Assembly (NCBI RefSeq): GCF_004362865.1 | Contig: NZ_SNYI01000001.1 | Location: forward strand, 62,001 to 126,000 | DNA length: 64,000 nt | DNA from: Zeaxanthinibacter enoshimensis | GTDB lineage: Bacteria > Bacteroidota > Bacteroidia > Flavobacteriales > Flavobacteriaceae | Direction: 5' to 3' | In this document: one piece after another, positions 35,501-44,307 of the stretch | Layout: every line of letters starts with the position of its first letter | How positions within the stretch are numbered: the stretch's first letter is position 1 | Made by a program: the position numbers and the translations under genes | Notes under the pieces: model-generated | Databases searched by the model: none | The model's input: only the letters and a program-made list of their open reading frames with translations | What the model was told of the DNA's origin: nothing

Positions 35501-36681
35501 TAATCGTTGGCATTGTTCCTCGGCGGAGGGTTCGAGGAGCTGACGTTAAAAAAACCGGCAGGCTCCCCGTTGGTCTGCCCTATCCGGGTCCTGCTCTTTA
35601 TTCCTTCTCCCAGGTCCTGGATGGCTACGATATTCCGGACATTCTGTGTCTGCTGGCTGCGGTTGGTGACCCAAACCTCCAATCGAGTGATCTGTACCTG
35701 GCTACGGATGTAGGGGTAGTTCGCGAGGGCTTCGTTATACTGGTTCCGGAAATACTGCGCCAGGAAAAAGTGCTTATCCTCGTCGTAATCCAGGGCTGTC
35801 AGTTCAAAATCATTGAGAGTTCCTCCTCCTTGTGCCACCACCGTGTTATTCTGGGATCGCTGCTCGGAGACCACCGCGGTGACCGTGGTCTTTCCGAATT
35901 GCAATTGTGTCTTTACCCCGAAAAGGCTTTGGGCCCCGGTGATCAGTGAACTGTTCAGGGGCATGTTCACGTTCCCGATCTCTATCTTCCGGATAATATC
36001 GTCTTCGGTGGGGGTGAAATCCAGCTTAACAAGGTTCTGGAAATCAAAGGTAGCCTCGGTATCATAATTCGCCGTCACCTGTAAACGCTCGCCTACTTTT
36101 CCCAGCATACTCAGACTGATGCGCTGGTCAAAATCGAACGAGAGATTCGTCCTGTTCCTCGGGGACAGAGCCGGGTTATCATTTTTTTGCCAGATGACGC
36201 CAAGGTCCATGGCTACGGATCCCTGGGGGATCACTTCTATAGTATTGCCTCCAAAAACGGATTCAAAGAAATTATTGTTTACATAGAAATTGGGAAGCAG
36301 GTTCTTACGGGCCTCTTCGCTACCCGCCTTTCGCCCTGAGAAGGCGTCGATCTTTTCCTTGAAATAGGATTTCATATTTTCCTGCTCCACCAGTTCCAGG
36401 TACTGTTCCGGTGTCAGGATCACGGGGTAGGTAATATCATATTCTCCCACTTGCTGGGTATAGATATACCGATCCAGCTGGGGATCGTAAGTATAGCGGG
36501 AAACAATGCTTTCAGGGTCCTGCAGTTCTAATCGCCCGAGGGCGATCCCGGTTTCGGTAGAATCCGTTTCCACTTCGGTTTCCTGGCCGTAAGCACCGGC
36601 CAGTACCGTAATGAACAGTACCCAAAGATGGAGAAGCTTAAATGAAGAAGATTTAAGTATTGACGTTGCCCCTGTTTTCAA
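29572..36681 (-). CDS. sprA: Type IX secretion translocon protein SprA/Sov
   Basis: The 2369-residue protein is the size of flavobacterial SprA, the giant outer-membrane barrel through which type IX substrates leave the cell. A signal peptide ends near residue 32 (AGAYGQ). Recognisable SprA segments follow throughout: KSYFKEKIDAFSGRKAG (about 105-121), ERLQVTANYDTEATFDFQN, FFDFVPGITVDTRGGQIIFTTVEPFGEYL (within about 600-640) and SKNLNALFFYDHSFSQFAVSTAFPQT before the terminal strand YNFGN. At about residues 1885-1940 lies a Lys/Arg/Gly/Ala-rich loop (plus-strand 30870-31030). It follows ruvA by 5 bp. It should export the adhesin encoded at 4565-8689. Confidence 0.97.
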   Translation of the reverse strand: MKTGATSILKSSSFKLLHLWVLFITVLAGAYGQETEVETDSTETGIALGRLELQDPESIVSRYTYDPQLDRYIYTQQVGEYDITYPVILTPEQYLELVEQENMKSYFKEKIDAFSGRKAGSEEARKNLLPNFYVNNNFFESVFGGNTIEVIPQGSVAMDLGVIWQKNDNPALSPRNRTNLSFDFDQRISLSMLGKVGERLQVTANYDTEATFDFQNLVKLDFTPTEDDIIRKIEIGNVNMPLNSSLITGAQSLFGVKTQLQFGKTTVTAVVSEQRSQNNTVVAQGGGTLNDFELTALDYDEDKHFFLAQYFRNQYNEALANYPYIRSQVQITRLEVWVTNRSQQTQNVRNIVAIQDLGEGIKSRTRIGQTNGEPAGFFNVSSSNPPPRNNANDYDPALLGTAEGVLNQNIRDIATVDSGFDINTGYSVNQGFDYAILENARKLEPGRDYQLNTQLGYISLNQRLSNDEVLGVAFQYTLDGQVYQVGEFANGGVDATTVNPVAEQQISNNTLVVKLLKSNITNVNDPIWDLMMKNIYSTGAFQLSQEDFKLNILYSDPTPRNYITPVNPDVGWPDNPVPLEDRILLDVFNLDRLNVYNDVQPRGDGFFDFVPGITVDTRGGQIIFTTVEPFGEYLFNLLGGGTYDVPDDQGYNENQRKYVFRDMYAQTKAASLEDAEKNRFRLKGRYKSEGTNGIPIGAFNVPQGSVRVTAGGRQLQEGIDYTVNYQAGTVQILDPSLEASNTPINISVENNAVFGQQTRRFTGVNVEHQVNENFVLGATMLNLNERPLTQKSNFGVEPVNNTIFGFNGNFSTEIPFLTRLVNMLPNIDTDVASNLSLRGEVAFLKPNSPKNADFMGETTTYLDDFEGAQALIDIRSSLGWTLASTPLEFLDEGETGLETGYERAKMAWYTIDPIFYTNQRPAAITDNDISTNETRRVFIDEVFPQVDIAQGQTTVQNTLDLVYLPGQRGPYNANANFAAETPDQKWAGIMRALSSTNFEQSNVEFVQFWVMDPYVDGSATSPGELVINLGNISEDILADGRKQYENGLPGVNSNDLTTPTVWGKVPATQSLVYAFDADATNRNLQDVGYDGLLDTDEAAQGYNGPPEDPALDNYTYYLNREGNILERYRDFNNPQGNSPVTVTNTNRGSTTLPDVEDVDRDLTMNTINSYYEYRIQIKPNTTIDDKYVTDIKEGTTPDLPNGDRLNRRWIQYKIPLSDFTDAVGGISDFRSISFMRMYMTGFSSDVVLRFATLDLVRGDWRNYTKTLETGGDNPADDGTVVDVNTVNIEENNSRIPIPYVLPPGVLREQLNNNNTIIRQNEQSLSFVVENLEPQDSRGVFKNVNIDIRQYERIKMFMHAEEIVDTDYTDGETPLVGFLRIGTDFSENFYQLELPLQFTPFGASTASEIWPSINELEVSLSDLNKVKSLGIANQSLTEINFYEVVDGEVIPVAEDAPRTAGRVRIGIRGNPSLGSLRSMMVGVKNIDNIPARGEVWFNELRLAGLDNNGGWAAVAAMDANLADFANVSATGSKSTSGFGAIDQMPNERSREDAVAYDVVTNVELGQLLPQKWNLQIPFNYGISEQLITPEFDPVYDDLKLEDRIAAAPSQEVAEEIREQAEDYTKRTSINFIGVRKNRGEEAEANFYDVENFTFNYSYNETDHRDFEIENLRDQDVATGFVYNHNFKPTEVAPFAKKDSLFTGKYWQWLKELNFNVLPASVAVQSNIDRQLNQQRFRDVLEPGVERLELPLLQQRNYQFNWQYAVNYSLTKSLRLNLTASNNRIVRNYFEDPDAPEPIIDPTLTLWDGFFDVGDPNRHNQQLQLNYELPLNKIPILDFINAQYTYTSNFEWQRGGDAIREVVGNDVNTVQNANTHNLTASLSMQRFYDKIGLKKRGSKAVSGRAPARRDKAGRPAAGQEAGKKSSGLGNAFIDLVTMIKRLNANYSENNGQVLPGYLPSIGFIGTTKPTLGFVFGSQADVRFQAARNGWLTDFDGYNEQFIRQKNTQLNLTATAQPMQDLTIDLTADRQYSESLRENFDIEDGEYIVQTPNTNGNFSISTVMISTFFNKSDETESINFETFKENRITIANRLLSDRNGADEGLDSDGFPLRYGKSSQEVLLPAFFAAYTGQEVDRVNLDAFRDIPIPNWNIKYTGLMRNQWFRKKFTRFSLSHGYRAAYSINSFQTNLERQNNLFDADTGNLQPELLINNVVLTDQFNPLMRVDFETKSSLSVLAEVRTDRALSLSFDNQLMTEINGKEYTVGLGYRFKDVQFVTNIGGEKQRLKGDLNLKADVTLRDNITIIRSLDIDNNQITSGQNLLSVKFTADYALSKNLNALFFYDHSFSQFAVSTAFPQTTINTGFTLRYNFGN

Positions 36682-36686
36682 ACTTG

Positions 36687-37268
36687 TTACAAATTTTTCA
36701 GCGCCAGTTTAATTATGTCTTCGACGCTACGTGTCGGGTCATCGATCATCGCCTTATCCACGGCCTTTTCGGCTTGTTTCCGGACGAATCCAAGGACCTC
36801 TAAAGCTGATAACGCTTCTTCTTTATTTGTATTGTTCGATGGAGCTGAAACTTCCCCGATATCCTGAATTTTCAGAACCTTGTCTTTGAGGTCCAAAATA
36901 GCCCTCTGGGCCGTTTTGGCACCTATCCCCTTGACAGACTGAATAGTAGCCACATCACCGTTGGCAATAGCGTCTCTTACCTGTTGCGGAGTTAGAGAGG
37001 ATAACATGGTCCTGGCAATACTGGCACCTATGCCGGAAACGGACAATAAGAGGAGGAAGATCTCCCGCTCAGAGGGCTGGGCAAAACCAAAGAGGGTATG
37101 TGCGTCTTCGCGTACCTGTAAGTGCGTATACAGCATCAATTGCTCTTCATCCCTGATCAGGGAAAAGGTGTTCAGGGAAATATTGACAAAATAGCCTATT
37201 CCTGCACACTCAATGACGACATGGGTAGGATGCTTCTCTACGAGCTTCCCTTTAAGATGGGTGATCAT
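36687..37268 (-). CDS. ruvA: Holliday junction DNA helicase subunit RuvA
   Basis: The 193-residue protein has the three RuvA domains. These are an OB fold (MITHLKGKLVEKHPTHVVIECAGIGYFVNIS), a tandem helix-hairpin-helix domain (LLSVSGIGASIARTMLSSL and IQSVKGIGAKTAQRAILDLKDK) and a C-terminal domain III that contacts RuvB (EALSALEVLGFVRKQAEKAV). It binds four-way junctions and directs RuvB during branch migration. It lies between maeB and sprA with short gaps of 43 and 5 bp. RuvB is encoded separately at 47.3-48.3 kb in the same direction. Confidence 0.96.
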   Translation of the reverse strand: MITHLKGKLVEKHPTHVVIECAGIGYFVNISLNTFSLIRDEEQLMLYTHLQVREDAHTLFGFAQPSEREIFLLLLSVSGIGASIARTMLSSLTPQQVRDAIANGDVATIQSVKGIGAKTAQRAILDLKDKVLKIQDIGEVSAPSNNTNKEEALSALEVLGFVRKQAEKAVDKAMIDDPTRSVEDIIKLALKNL

Positions 37269-37311
37269 GGTTGGTTTATTATTTGGGTGATGGCATTAAA
37301 ATATGCCGGTC

Positions 37312-39615
37312 TTAAATTTTTACGGTACCCTGTTTGGCTTTCCTGCGCTTCTCGCGTTCCTGGGCATCGATCACTGCAACCGCGGTCATATTCACCATTT
37401 CATTCACGTTAGCCCCCAGCTGCAGCAGGTGAACAGGCTTCCTCAGTCCAAGCATGATGGGCCCTATAGAATCAGCCTTGTTCAGTTCCTTCAGCAACTT
37501 GTAAGTGATGTTGGCGGCTTCCAGGTTAGGGAAGATCAGGGTATTTACTTTTTTACCGGCTAGTTTTGAGAATGGGAACTGGCTCTGGTGCAGCTCCTTG
37601 TTCAATGCGAAATCGGTTTGTATCTCCCCGTCCACTACCATTTCAGGGTGATTTTCGTGCAGGATCTGCACCGCCTTTGCCACCTTGGTGGCATGTGGAT
37701 GGTTAGAGGATCCAAAGTTCGCGTAAGACAGCAGCGCGATCACAGGGTCAAACCCAAAGGCGCTGGCCAGGTTAGCAGTCATTACCGAGATCTCCGCGAT
37801 CTCTTCCGCAGCAGGATCAATATTGATCGAGGTATCTGCCAGGAATAAAGGCCCTCTCTTAGTATTCATAATATGTACCGTCGCTGCGTTGCGTACGTTG
37901 GTTGAGCGGCCAATGACCTCGAAGATTGGTTTTACAGCACTTGGGAAGGCCCGGGTCTGCCCGGATATCATCCCGTCAGCATCTCCTTCCAGCAACATCA
38001 TGGCCCCAAAATAATTACGCTCGCGCATTTTCGACTTGGCATTATGAAGGGTAGATCCTTTCCGCTTACGGTTTTCCCAGTACTGGGTTGCGTAATGCAG
38101 TCTTTTCTCGCTGGACTCCGGGGCGTTTGGGTCTATCACGGGAACGTCCGCATCAAACTCCAGCTCCTCCATCAGTTCTTTGATCACCTCTACTTTTCCA
38201 AGCAGTACAGGGTGTGCAATCCCTTCCTCGTAAGCGATCTGGGCTGCCTTAAGTACGTCCAGGTTATCCGCTTCGGCAAATACGATCTTCTTCGGATCTA
38301 TTTTAGCCCTGTTCATCAGCAGGCGCATCACCTTATTGTCATCCCCGGAACGCTGCATCAGGGTTTCCCGGTAGGCCTCCCAGTCATCGATGGGCGCTTT
38401 CGCTACCCCGCTGTCCATAGCGGCCTTGGCCACTGCCGGCGGGATCTCCACGATCAGCCTGGGATCAAAAGGTTTGGGAATTATGTAATCCTTGCCAAAT
38501 GTAAGGCGGGTTTCACCGTAGGCGATATTCACCTGTTCAGGAACCGGTTCTTTTGCCAGTTCGGCGAGGGCTTTTACCGCCGCCATCTTCATTTCTTCAT
38601 TGATCTTGGTTGCCCTGACATCCAGCGCTCCCCTGAAGATAAAAGGAAACCCAAGAACGTTATTCACCTGGTTAGGATGGTCTGATCGACCCGTGGCCAT
38701 GATGACATCTTCCCTGGTCTTACAGGCCAGGTCATAATTAATTTCCGGGTTGGGATTGGCCATGGCAAATACGATAGGCCGCTTAGCCATGGATTTCAGC
38801 ATGGCAGGACTGAGGATATCGGCAATGGAAAGCCCGATAAAGATATCGGCATCCTTTACCGCCTGCTCCAGGGTATCTATCTTCCGGCTTGTGGCAAATT
38901 CCAGTTTCTCCCCGCTGATGCCTTCCCGGTCTTTCCGGATCACACCTTTACTATCCAGCATCACCATATTCTCGCCTTTGGCACCCAGGGCCTTGTACAA
39001 CCTTGAGCAGGAGATAGCTGCGGCACCTGCACCGGAGATCACGATTTTCACCTTCTCCAGTTTCTTTTTGGCGATCTCCACAGCGTTCAGTAAAGCCGCC
39101 GCGGAAATAATGGCTGTCCCGTGCTGATCATCATGCATTACCGGGATGTCCAGTTCGTCCTTTAAGCGTCGTTCAATTTCAAAAGCTTCGGGAGCTTTGA
39201 TATCCTCGAGGTTGATCCCGCCAAAAGTTGGAGCGATCATTTTTACGGTCTCTATGAATTTCTCCACATCCTTGGTATCTACCTCTATATCCATCCCGTC
39301 AATGTCCGCGAAGATCTTAAAGAGAAGGCATTTCCCTTCCATAACGGGTTTTGAGGCCAGGGGACCTATATCGCCAAGACCGAGGACAGCAGTTCCATTA
39401 CTGATCACAGCCACCAGGTTACCTTTAGAAGTATAGCGGTAGGCATTCTCCTTGTTCTTCTCTATCTCCAGGCAGGGTTCTGCCACCCCGGGAGAATAAG
39501 CCAGGGCCAGGTCGCGCTGGGTAGAATAGGGTTTGGTGGGAACAATTTTTATTTTACCGGGTTGTGGTTTCGCGTGGTATATAAGGGCTTCGCGTCTTTT
39601 CTTTTCTTTGCTCAT
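37312..39615 (-). CDS. maeB: NADP-dependent malic enzyme with phosphotransacetylase-like domain
   Basis: The 767-residue protein joins a malic enzyme domain (about residues 1-430: [42 protein letters not shown], and the nucleotide-binding [20 protein letters not shown]) to a C-terminal phosphate acetyltransferase-like domain (about 440-767: [44 protein letters not shown]). This is the MaeB arrangement, decarboxylating malate to pyruvate with NADP; in E. coli the PTA-like part has a regulatory role. An exact -7 box lies 20 bp upstream. It appears to lead the maeB-ruvA-sprA unit. Confidence 0.96.
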   Translation of the reverse strand: MSKEKKRREALIYHAKPQPGKIKIVPTKPYSTQRDLALAYSPGVAEPCLEIEKNKENAYRYTSKGNLVAVISNGTAVLGLGDIGPLASKPVMEGKCLLFKIFADIDGMDIEVDTKDVEKFIETVKMIAPTFGGINLEDIKAPEAFEIERRLKDELDIPVMHDDQHGTAIISAAALLNAVEIAKKKLEKVKIVISGAGAAAISCSRLYKALGAKGENMVMLDSKGVIRKDREGISGEKLEFATSRKIDTLEQAVKDADIFIGLSIADILSPAMLKSMAKRPIVFAMANPNPEINYDLACKTREDVIMATGRSDHPNQVNNVLGFPFIFRGALDVRATKINEEMKMAAVKALAELAKEPVPEQVNIAYGETRLTFGKDYIIPKPFDPRLIVEIPPAVAKAAMDSGVAKAPIDDWEAYRETLMQRSGDDNKVMRLLMNRAKIDPKKIVFAEADNLDVLKAAQIAYEEGIAHPVLLGKVEVIKELMEELEFDADVPVIDPNAPESSEKRLHYATQYWENRKRKGSTLHNAKSKMRERNYFGAMMLLEGDADGMISGQTRAFPSAVKPIFEVIGRSTNVRNAATVHIMNTKRGPLFLADTSINIDPAAEEIAEISVMTANLASAFGFDPVIALLSYANFGSSNHPHATKVAKAVQILHENHPEMVVDGEIQTDFALNKELHQSQFPFSKLAGKKVNTLIFPNLEAANITYKLLKELNKADSIGPIMLGLRKPVHLLQLGANVNEMVNMTAVAVIDAQEREKRRKAKQGTVKI

Positions 39616-39634
39616 AAGGATGGCCTTTGAATCA

Positions 39635-39642
39635 CAAATTTA
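39635..39642 (-). promoter_or_regulatory. -7 promoter box TAAATTTG of maeB
   Basis: The minus-strand sequence TAAATTTG matches TAnnTTTG exactly, 20 bp before the maeB ATG at 39615. No TTG is found at the right -33 distance, so the call rests on the single box. Confidence 0.5.
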
Positions 39643-39784
39643 GTAGTATTTCTTTGGAATTAGTTCTTTGCTGCCGAAACAAATCTGCAGTGATAGATAA
39701 GCACTAAAAATATAATGGGTTTAACCCGGGAAAGCAAATGACCAGGGGTTACAGCAGGAGCACAGCTCTCAACCTCAGTGCCAC

Positions 39785-41266
39785 CTACTTATCTGCTTTA
39801 TCAGCTTCAATATTCAACCTGGGTGGTGGAGTCGGGGGGACCACCCTGAGCCTCATCGCCAGCACAGCAGCAATAATAAAGAAGGCACCCCCGAACAGGA
39901 TAGCATTGACCGCGTTATTGCCCAGGAAATTCTTTATAATGAATCCAAAGGAAAGCGTCTGGATGAGCATGGGAATCACGATCATCATGTTTACGATTCC
40001 CATGTAAACTCCACGACGTTCTTCCGGGATCACCTTGGACACCATGGCATACGGGATCCCCATCATGGCAGCCCACCCGATCCCGAACAATATCATCGGG
40101 AGCAGCAGGGCAATCCTGTCGGTAATAAAAGGCATGCTGATCAGCGCTATCCCCGTGAGGAACAAACTGAGCACATACACTATTTTTGAACTGTACTTTC
40201 GTGCGATCGGCACCAGGGCAAGGGCCACCAGCATGGTGACCATGTTATAGGTCCCGTTCATCAGCCCGGTCTGTGCCAGTGCCTGTTCAGACATCAGCTG
40301 CACATTCTGGGCAAAGCTCATATCCTCTGCACCGATCACCTCCCCTGACCTGCAGGCTTCCATGATGGTCTCGAACCTGGAAGTGTCGCTGTTACTTATG
40401 CCGAACAGGCTGGTCCTCAGCATGGGTGTAATGAACTGCCAGTATACGAAAAGGGCATACCATTGAAAGAAATAGACAGCGGCAAGTTTCCACATCAGTT
40501 TGGGCATACTCCCTATGGCGTGTGCTATCTCTATGATAGGTTCAAAAGTGCGTTTCAGGACAGAGTCGGTCTGTTTCCTTTCCCGGATATATTCCAGCTC
40601 CTTGTCCGTTGGAGGGATCTCCGGGGTTTTCCAGACAGACCACAGGATAGTGGTCACCGAAGCTATGGCTCCCAGGAAGAAAGAATAATACACCCATTTA
40701 GGAATGGCCGTCACTACCTCTGTACCGGTACTGCACAACTCCCCTGCCACGGCAGGAACAGAGAACCAGTCCTGGAAGAGGAAAAGAGAAAAGTTAGCCA
40801 GGGTGATACCGGCACCCACAAAGAGGCTCTGCATCTGGTAGCCATAAGTAAGTTGTTTGTCCGGTAATTTATCCCCCACAAAAGCCCGGTAAGGCTCCAT
40901 AGCTGTATTGTTGGCTGCGTCCAGAACCCAGAGCAGCCCCACGGCGAACCACAATTCCGGGCTGAAAGGAAAAGCCACAAGACACAAACTGGCCAGGATA
41001 GCACCGATCAGGAAAAAGGGTTTCCTGCGCCCGTATTTGGGAGACCAGGTCTTATCGGAGATGGCACCAATAAGAGGTTGGATTAGCAGACCGGTAACAG
41101 GTCCAGCAAGGTTCAGTAACGGTAATTCTTCATGGTGAGCACCTAGGAATGAAAATATAGGGTTCACCGCGGTTTGCTGTAATCCAAAACTGAACTGGAT
41201 TCCGAAAAATCCGACATTCATGTTCCATATCTGCCAAAAACTTAACTCGGGCTTCCTGATCTTCAT
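39785..41266 (-). CDS. MFS transporter, SLC45-like (sugar/H+ symporter type)
   Basis: The 493-residue protein has twelve predicted helices. Its N-terminal motif LLIQPLIGAISDKTWSPKYGRRKPF contains the MFS motif A in the form seen in SLC45/sucrose-transporter relatives (GxxSDxxxxxxGRRRP). Bacteroidota members of this group often sit in alpha-glucan utilisation loci, but no such genes are nearby here. The substrate could be a disaccharide; this is inference from the family. A roughly 50-residue periplasmic loop between helices 7 and 8 carries RFETIMEACRSGEVIGAED. The gene stands alone, with 168 bp of non-coding DNA upstream. Confidence 0.87.
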   Translation of the reverse strand: MKIRKPELSFWQIWNMNVGFFGIQFSFGLQQTAVNPIFSFLGAHHEELPLLNLAGPVTGLLIQPLIGAISDKTWSPKYGRRKPFFLIGAILASLCLVAFPFSPELWFAVGLLWVLDAANNTAMEPYRAFVGDKLPDKQLTYGYQMQSLFVGAGITLANFSLFLFQDWFSVPAVAGELCSTGTEVVTAIPKWVYYSFFLGAIASVTTILWSVWKTPEIPPTDKELEYIRERKQTDSVLKRTFEPIIEIAHAIGSMPKLMWKLAAVYFFQWYALFVYWQFITPMLRTSLFGISNSDTSRFETIMEACRSGEVIGAEDMSFAQNVQLMSEQALAQTGLMNGTYNMVTMLVALALVPIARKYSSKIVYVLSLFLTGIALISMPFITDRIALLLPMILFGIGWAAMMGIPYAMVSKVIPEERRGVYMGIVNMMIVIPMLIQTLSFGFIIKNFLGNNAVNAILFGGAFFIIAAVLAMRLRVVPPTPPPRLNIEADKADK

Positions 41267-41434
41267 GTGGTAAAGACGTAGACTTGTTGTTGGTATTTGA
41301 TTGGTTACCAGTTTATTAACTCAGTAATGATTTATGAAAAACACTACTGAAAAATCAAAAACTGATGTGGAAGATAGTTATTAAAGACCTTTCCTAACAA
41401 ATTCTTAACATTAATCTAAAAGCATTGTAGCCTA

Positions 41435-42358
41435 TTATGACTTCAGGAATTTAATATTCCGCTTAAGTCCTGAGAATTTGGTGCGCTTTACCGCAGATTT
41501 GCGAAATACCTCCCGGAAGACATCTTCGGTGATCTCTTCCCAGTCCTTTTTGCTCATCTGCAACATCTCCGGATGTGGGTCAAATGCAGGTTCCCGGTGG
41601 GGTTTGGAAAAACGGTTCCAGGGGCAGACGTCCTGGCAGGTATCACAGCCGAAGGCCCAGTCATCGAACTGGCCTTTTACCTCGGAGGGGATCTCGTTCT
41701 TTAGTTCGATCGTAAAATAAGAAATGCATTTACTGCCATCTACCACGTAGGGCGCTACAATAGCCTGGGTGGGGCAGGCATCAATACAGGCGGTACAGGT
41801 TCCGCAGTGATCGGTCACCGGGGAATCGGGTTCCAGTTCCAGGTCTGTGATCAGCTCTGCAATAAAATAGAATGATCCCAGCTGCCGTGTCAATAGGTTA
41901 GAATGCTTTCCTACCCAGCCCAGGCCACTGCGTGCCGCCCAGGCCTTATCCAGGACAGGGGCCGAATCTACGAAAGCCCTGCCGTGAACTTCCCCGATAT
42001 TCTCGGTAATGAACTGCTGCAACTCCCTCAGTTTTGATTTGATCACATGATGGTAATCCTGCCCGTAAGCGTACTTGGAAATTTTGTAGGTCCCCTCCTG
42101 CTGAGTCTCTTCGGGATAATAATTGAGCAGGAGAGAAATGACCGATTTAGCTCCATCCACCAGCTTGGTAGGGTCCAGTCTCTTATCGAAATGGTTTTCC
42201 ATATAAGACATCTCCCCGTGCATCCCCTGCCGCAGCCATTGTTCGAGGCGTGGGGCTTCCTCTTCAAGAAAGCCTGCACGAGATACCCCACAGGATAAAA
42301 AACCGAGGCGTTTTGCTTCGGTCTTAATCATCTCCTTGTAGGTGTATTTCTGTTGCAT
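41435..42358 (-). CDS. queG: Epoxyqueuosine reductase QueG
   Basis: The 307-residue protein reduces epoxyqueuosine to queuosine in tRNA, using a cobalamin cofactor and two [4Fe-4S] clusters. The cluster motifs [16 protein letters not shown] (about residues 186-201) and [11 protein letters not shown] (about 238-248) are intact, and the N-terminal domain ([23 protein letters not shown]) is typical. C-terminal HEAT-like repeats of longer QueG forms are absent, as in other short versions. An exact -7 box lies about 30 bp upstream of the ATG. Confidence 0.95.
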   Translation of the reverse strand: MQQKYTYKEMIKTEAKRLGFLSCGVSRAGFLEEEAPRLEQWLRQGMHGEMSYMENHFDKRLDPTKLVDGAKSVISLLLNYYPEETQQEGTYKISKYAYGQDYHHVIKSKLRELQQFITENIGEVHGRAFVDSAPVLDKAWAARSGLGWVGKHSNLLTRQLGSFYFIAELITDLELEPDSPVTDHCGTCTACIDACPTQAIVAPYVVDGSKCISYFTIELKNEIPSEVKGQFDDWAFGCDTCQDVCPWNRFSKPHREPAFDPHPEMLQMSKKDWEEITEDVFREVFRKSAVKRTKFSGLKRNIKFLKS

Positions 42359-42387
42359 GGGTTATCCGCCTGATCAGGGCGAAGGTA

Positions 42388-42395
42388 CAAATCTA
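42388..42395 (-). promoter_or_regulatory. -7 promoter box TAGATTTG of queG
   Basis: The minus-strand sequence TAGATTTG matches TAnnTTTG exactly, 30 bp before the queG ATG at 42358. No partner TTG is clear. Confidence 0.5.
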
Positions 42396-42514
42396 AAAAA
42401 AGAAGCGCCGGGTAGATCCTGTGAATATAATATTAGCCGTTCTAAAAAATAATACTGAAAATTATTTTAGAGTCATAGCTACTGGCTTAGTTTTAATATG
42501 TAGACTCGGAAAGA

Positions 42515-42540
42515 GTGCCGGGAGCGGGAACCCCCGGCAC
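42515..42540 (-). terminator. Probable terminator hairpin after the unknown lipoprotein gene
   Basis: GTGCCGGG (42515-42522) pairs perfectly with CCCGGCAC (42533-42540) around a 10-base loop, 38 bp after the lipoprotein stop codon. On the minus strand only a weak TCTTTCC tail follows, so termination may be inefficient. Confidence 0.55.
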
Positions 42541-42578
42541 ATAAAGAAATTCAATCATTAAATCTGTATTATTCCGTA

Positions 42579-43154
42579 TTATGGTAATGCCTGGTTACGA
42601 GCGGCAAAAATACCATCACTGTTTTCCATAGCGACCCAAACATGTAAGGTCCACATTCCTATATCAGTATTGAAGAACCATTCGTCCTCGGAACCAGTAA
42701 ATCCTTCAGGGGCAGCTGGAGGATTTTCCGGATCAGGAACTGTAACCAGGTACTCAACTGCAACAAATTTCATTCCCTCTTCGCCCTCCGGAACATATAA
42801 TAATACCTCAGGCTTTTCCAACTCAAAAAGGTCATCTATAAGTTCTTGTTTACCATAGTGATGACCCATCTGCGGCACATACCCTGAAAGGTCTACGTCA
42901 TAACCTTGAGCAAGGGCTACTTTAAAATTATGGAATCGTCGCATTTTCTTTGTTAAACGCACAACTTCCTTTTCCCATGGCTCTAATTCAGCTTTCACAG
43001 CGTGACTTGTAAGAGGTATATCCTCTTGTGGGCTCAGCTCCTCCTGCGTACAGGAGGTCAGAAACAAGGACAATGCTAACAGTACCAGTAAACCGTCGAA
43101 TACTACGAATTGGATCAATCTGAAAAGTCGATCATTCTGCCTTACATTTTTCAT
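42579..43154 (-). CDS. Lipoprotein of unknown function
   Basis: The 191-residue protein has a basic N-terminus, a hydrophobic stretch and a lipobox LTSC with cysteine 35 as the lipidation site, so it should be a membrane-anchored periplasmic or surface lipoprotein. The mature part has a helical start (EKEVVRLTKKMRRFHNFKVALAQGY) followed by conserved-looking motifs: GYVPQMGHHYG, KPEVLLYVPEG, VAVEYLVTVP, APEGFTGSEDEW and MWTLHVWV. The His-His pair and the later histidine could form a metal site. I recall similar unannotated proteins in other bacteria but no family name. Start chosen at 43152-43154; an upstream start adds eight residues. A probable terminator follows. Confidence 0.75.
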   Translation of the reverse strand: MKNVRQNDRLFRLIQFVVFDGLLVLLALSLFLTSCTQEELSPQEDIPLTSHAVKAELEPWEKEVVRLTKKMRRFHNFKVALAQGYDVDLSGYVPQMGHHYGKQELIDDLFELEKPEVLLYVPEGEEGMKFVAVEYLVTVPDPENPPAAPEGFTGSEDEWFFNTDIGMWTLHVWVAMENSDGIFAARNQALP

Positions 43155-43552
43155 AATAAAACAATTTTGGTTAAACAATAATCTTCTTCCACAAGTATTG
43201 GAATGGATAAAGTGTCTCGGTATACAGAAAGGTGTTCATCAAAGCTTAAGGCAACTATAGATTATGATTCATTCTATTAACACGAACGGTCATCACGAGG
43301 TGAAAGCATTAAAATATACGCGTTTAAAAGGCACATACTTTTCCCGGAAAGTTTATCTAATCCGCTAATCTGACAGGAGAACTTTGAACTGCAATTTTAA
43401 ATTGAGGGAACTGTAAACTAGGGAACAGACCTTGAGTTGGTCTTCTTATAAAGTTAAATATTTTTAGTTAAACTACTGAATTACTGTGCGTTAAAATTAT
43501 TATGACATCATCACTATGAAGATGCTTATTTGCTGATTGGATTTAGTGCCAA
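43155..43552. other. Gene-free AT-rich stretch
   Basis: About 400 bp between the lipoprotein start and the secreted-protein remnant. The composition is visibly more AT-rich than in neighbouring genes. I find no ORF of note, no exact TAnnTTTG box facing the lipoprotein gene, no long repeat and no RNA gene. Confidence 0.6.
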
Positions 43553-43667
43553 TTAGGGTGAAGGAACAATGTTTTCTGTTTCCCTCCAGCATATTCCGGG
43601 AAGGTAGTTGGTGTTACGGTCTTTCAATCCCGGCATACAGGTTTTATCACGTGAAATATCAACTGTC

Positions 43668-44057
43668 TCACTTAAATGTGGAATACCCGCAATAGGTCTT
43701 ACCTGAATCAGCATCCGGTGAACAAGGACCCGCATGGGTATTGCAAGATTTTGGTGCCCGGAGCTGCAGTTCTATCATGACAATCGCATAACCTGGTGCA
43801 AGTCCAGTAATCCTGATATCTCCTGCCGAACGAACTAACAGTGCTCCGTCTTTAGCTGATCTTTGCAGGAAGTCATGAAATAGTTCGCACCAGCTCTTAT
43901 TGCCAGGCATCGCCAGGTGGTCATGATCTCCTTTCAAAGGTACCTTGACTGCTTCCCCCTGCAGGGTATCCCCGCCCGGCAGACCAGCCATTAACCCCAT
44001 GGCTGCGAATAAAATAATTATCAGAACGACTGTAGGCAAGATTTGTACCTGCTTCAT
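43668..44057 (-). CDS. Small secreted protein of unknown function, possibly frameshifted at its C-terminus
   Basis: The 129-residue ORF opens with a signal-type sequence (MKQVQILPTVVLIIILFAAMGLMAG). A domain follows with WCELFHDFLQRSAKDGALLVRSAGDIRITGL and a Cys-containing tail (KSCNTHAGPCSPD). I recognise no family. The frame stops at 43668-43670. If one G of the GGG run near 43686-43689 is dropped, reading continues in the next frame for about 45 codons to a TAA at 43553-43555, adding two more cysteines and a coding-like sequence (DKTCMPGLKDRNTNYLPGI). It may therefore be a recently broken gene, an assembly error, or simply short. Confidence 0.5.
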   Translation of the reverse strand: MKQVQILPTVVLIIILFAAMGLMAGLPGGDTLQGEAVKVPLKGDHDHLAMPGNKSWCELFHDFLQRSAKDGALLVRSAGDIRITGLAPGYAIVMIELQLRAPKSCNTHAGPCSPDADSGKTYCGYSTFK

Positions 44058-44260
44058 AATAATATGTTTAAATGAGCAGGGGAACTACCATTCCTAAACT
44101 ATAGAATCGCCAAAATGATACTACAGCCGGGCGTTATTAGATTGGTGGGAAACATTAGGGAAAAAAATATAAATGTTGTGCTGAAAGATTACTTCAAAGT
44201 ACGAAATTATTCTCAACTATTTGTAAATCTGCAACTTATATCGCTTAATGCAAAAAAAAA

Positions 44261-44278
44261 CCGGGGTGCATACCCCGG
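44261..44278 (-). terminator. Rho-independent terminator after the FAD-linked oxidase gene
   Basis: CCGGGGT (44261-44267) pairs with ACCCCGG (44272-44278) around a GCAT loop. On the minus strand a run of nine T follows. It lies 30 bp after the oxidase stop codon. Confidence 0.9.
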
Positions 44279-44307
44279 CTGTTCAATTTTAATAAACTAA
44301 AGTTTTA

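Noticed and set aside
43155-43552. Possible small RNA or toxin-antitoxin in the gene-free stretch
   Set aside because: No hairpin with T-tract, no pair of small ORFs and no promoter box could be supported; left as a plain AT-rich gap.
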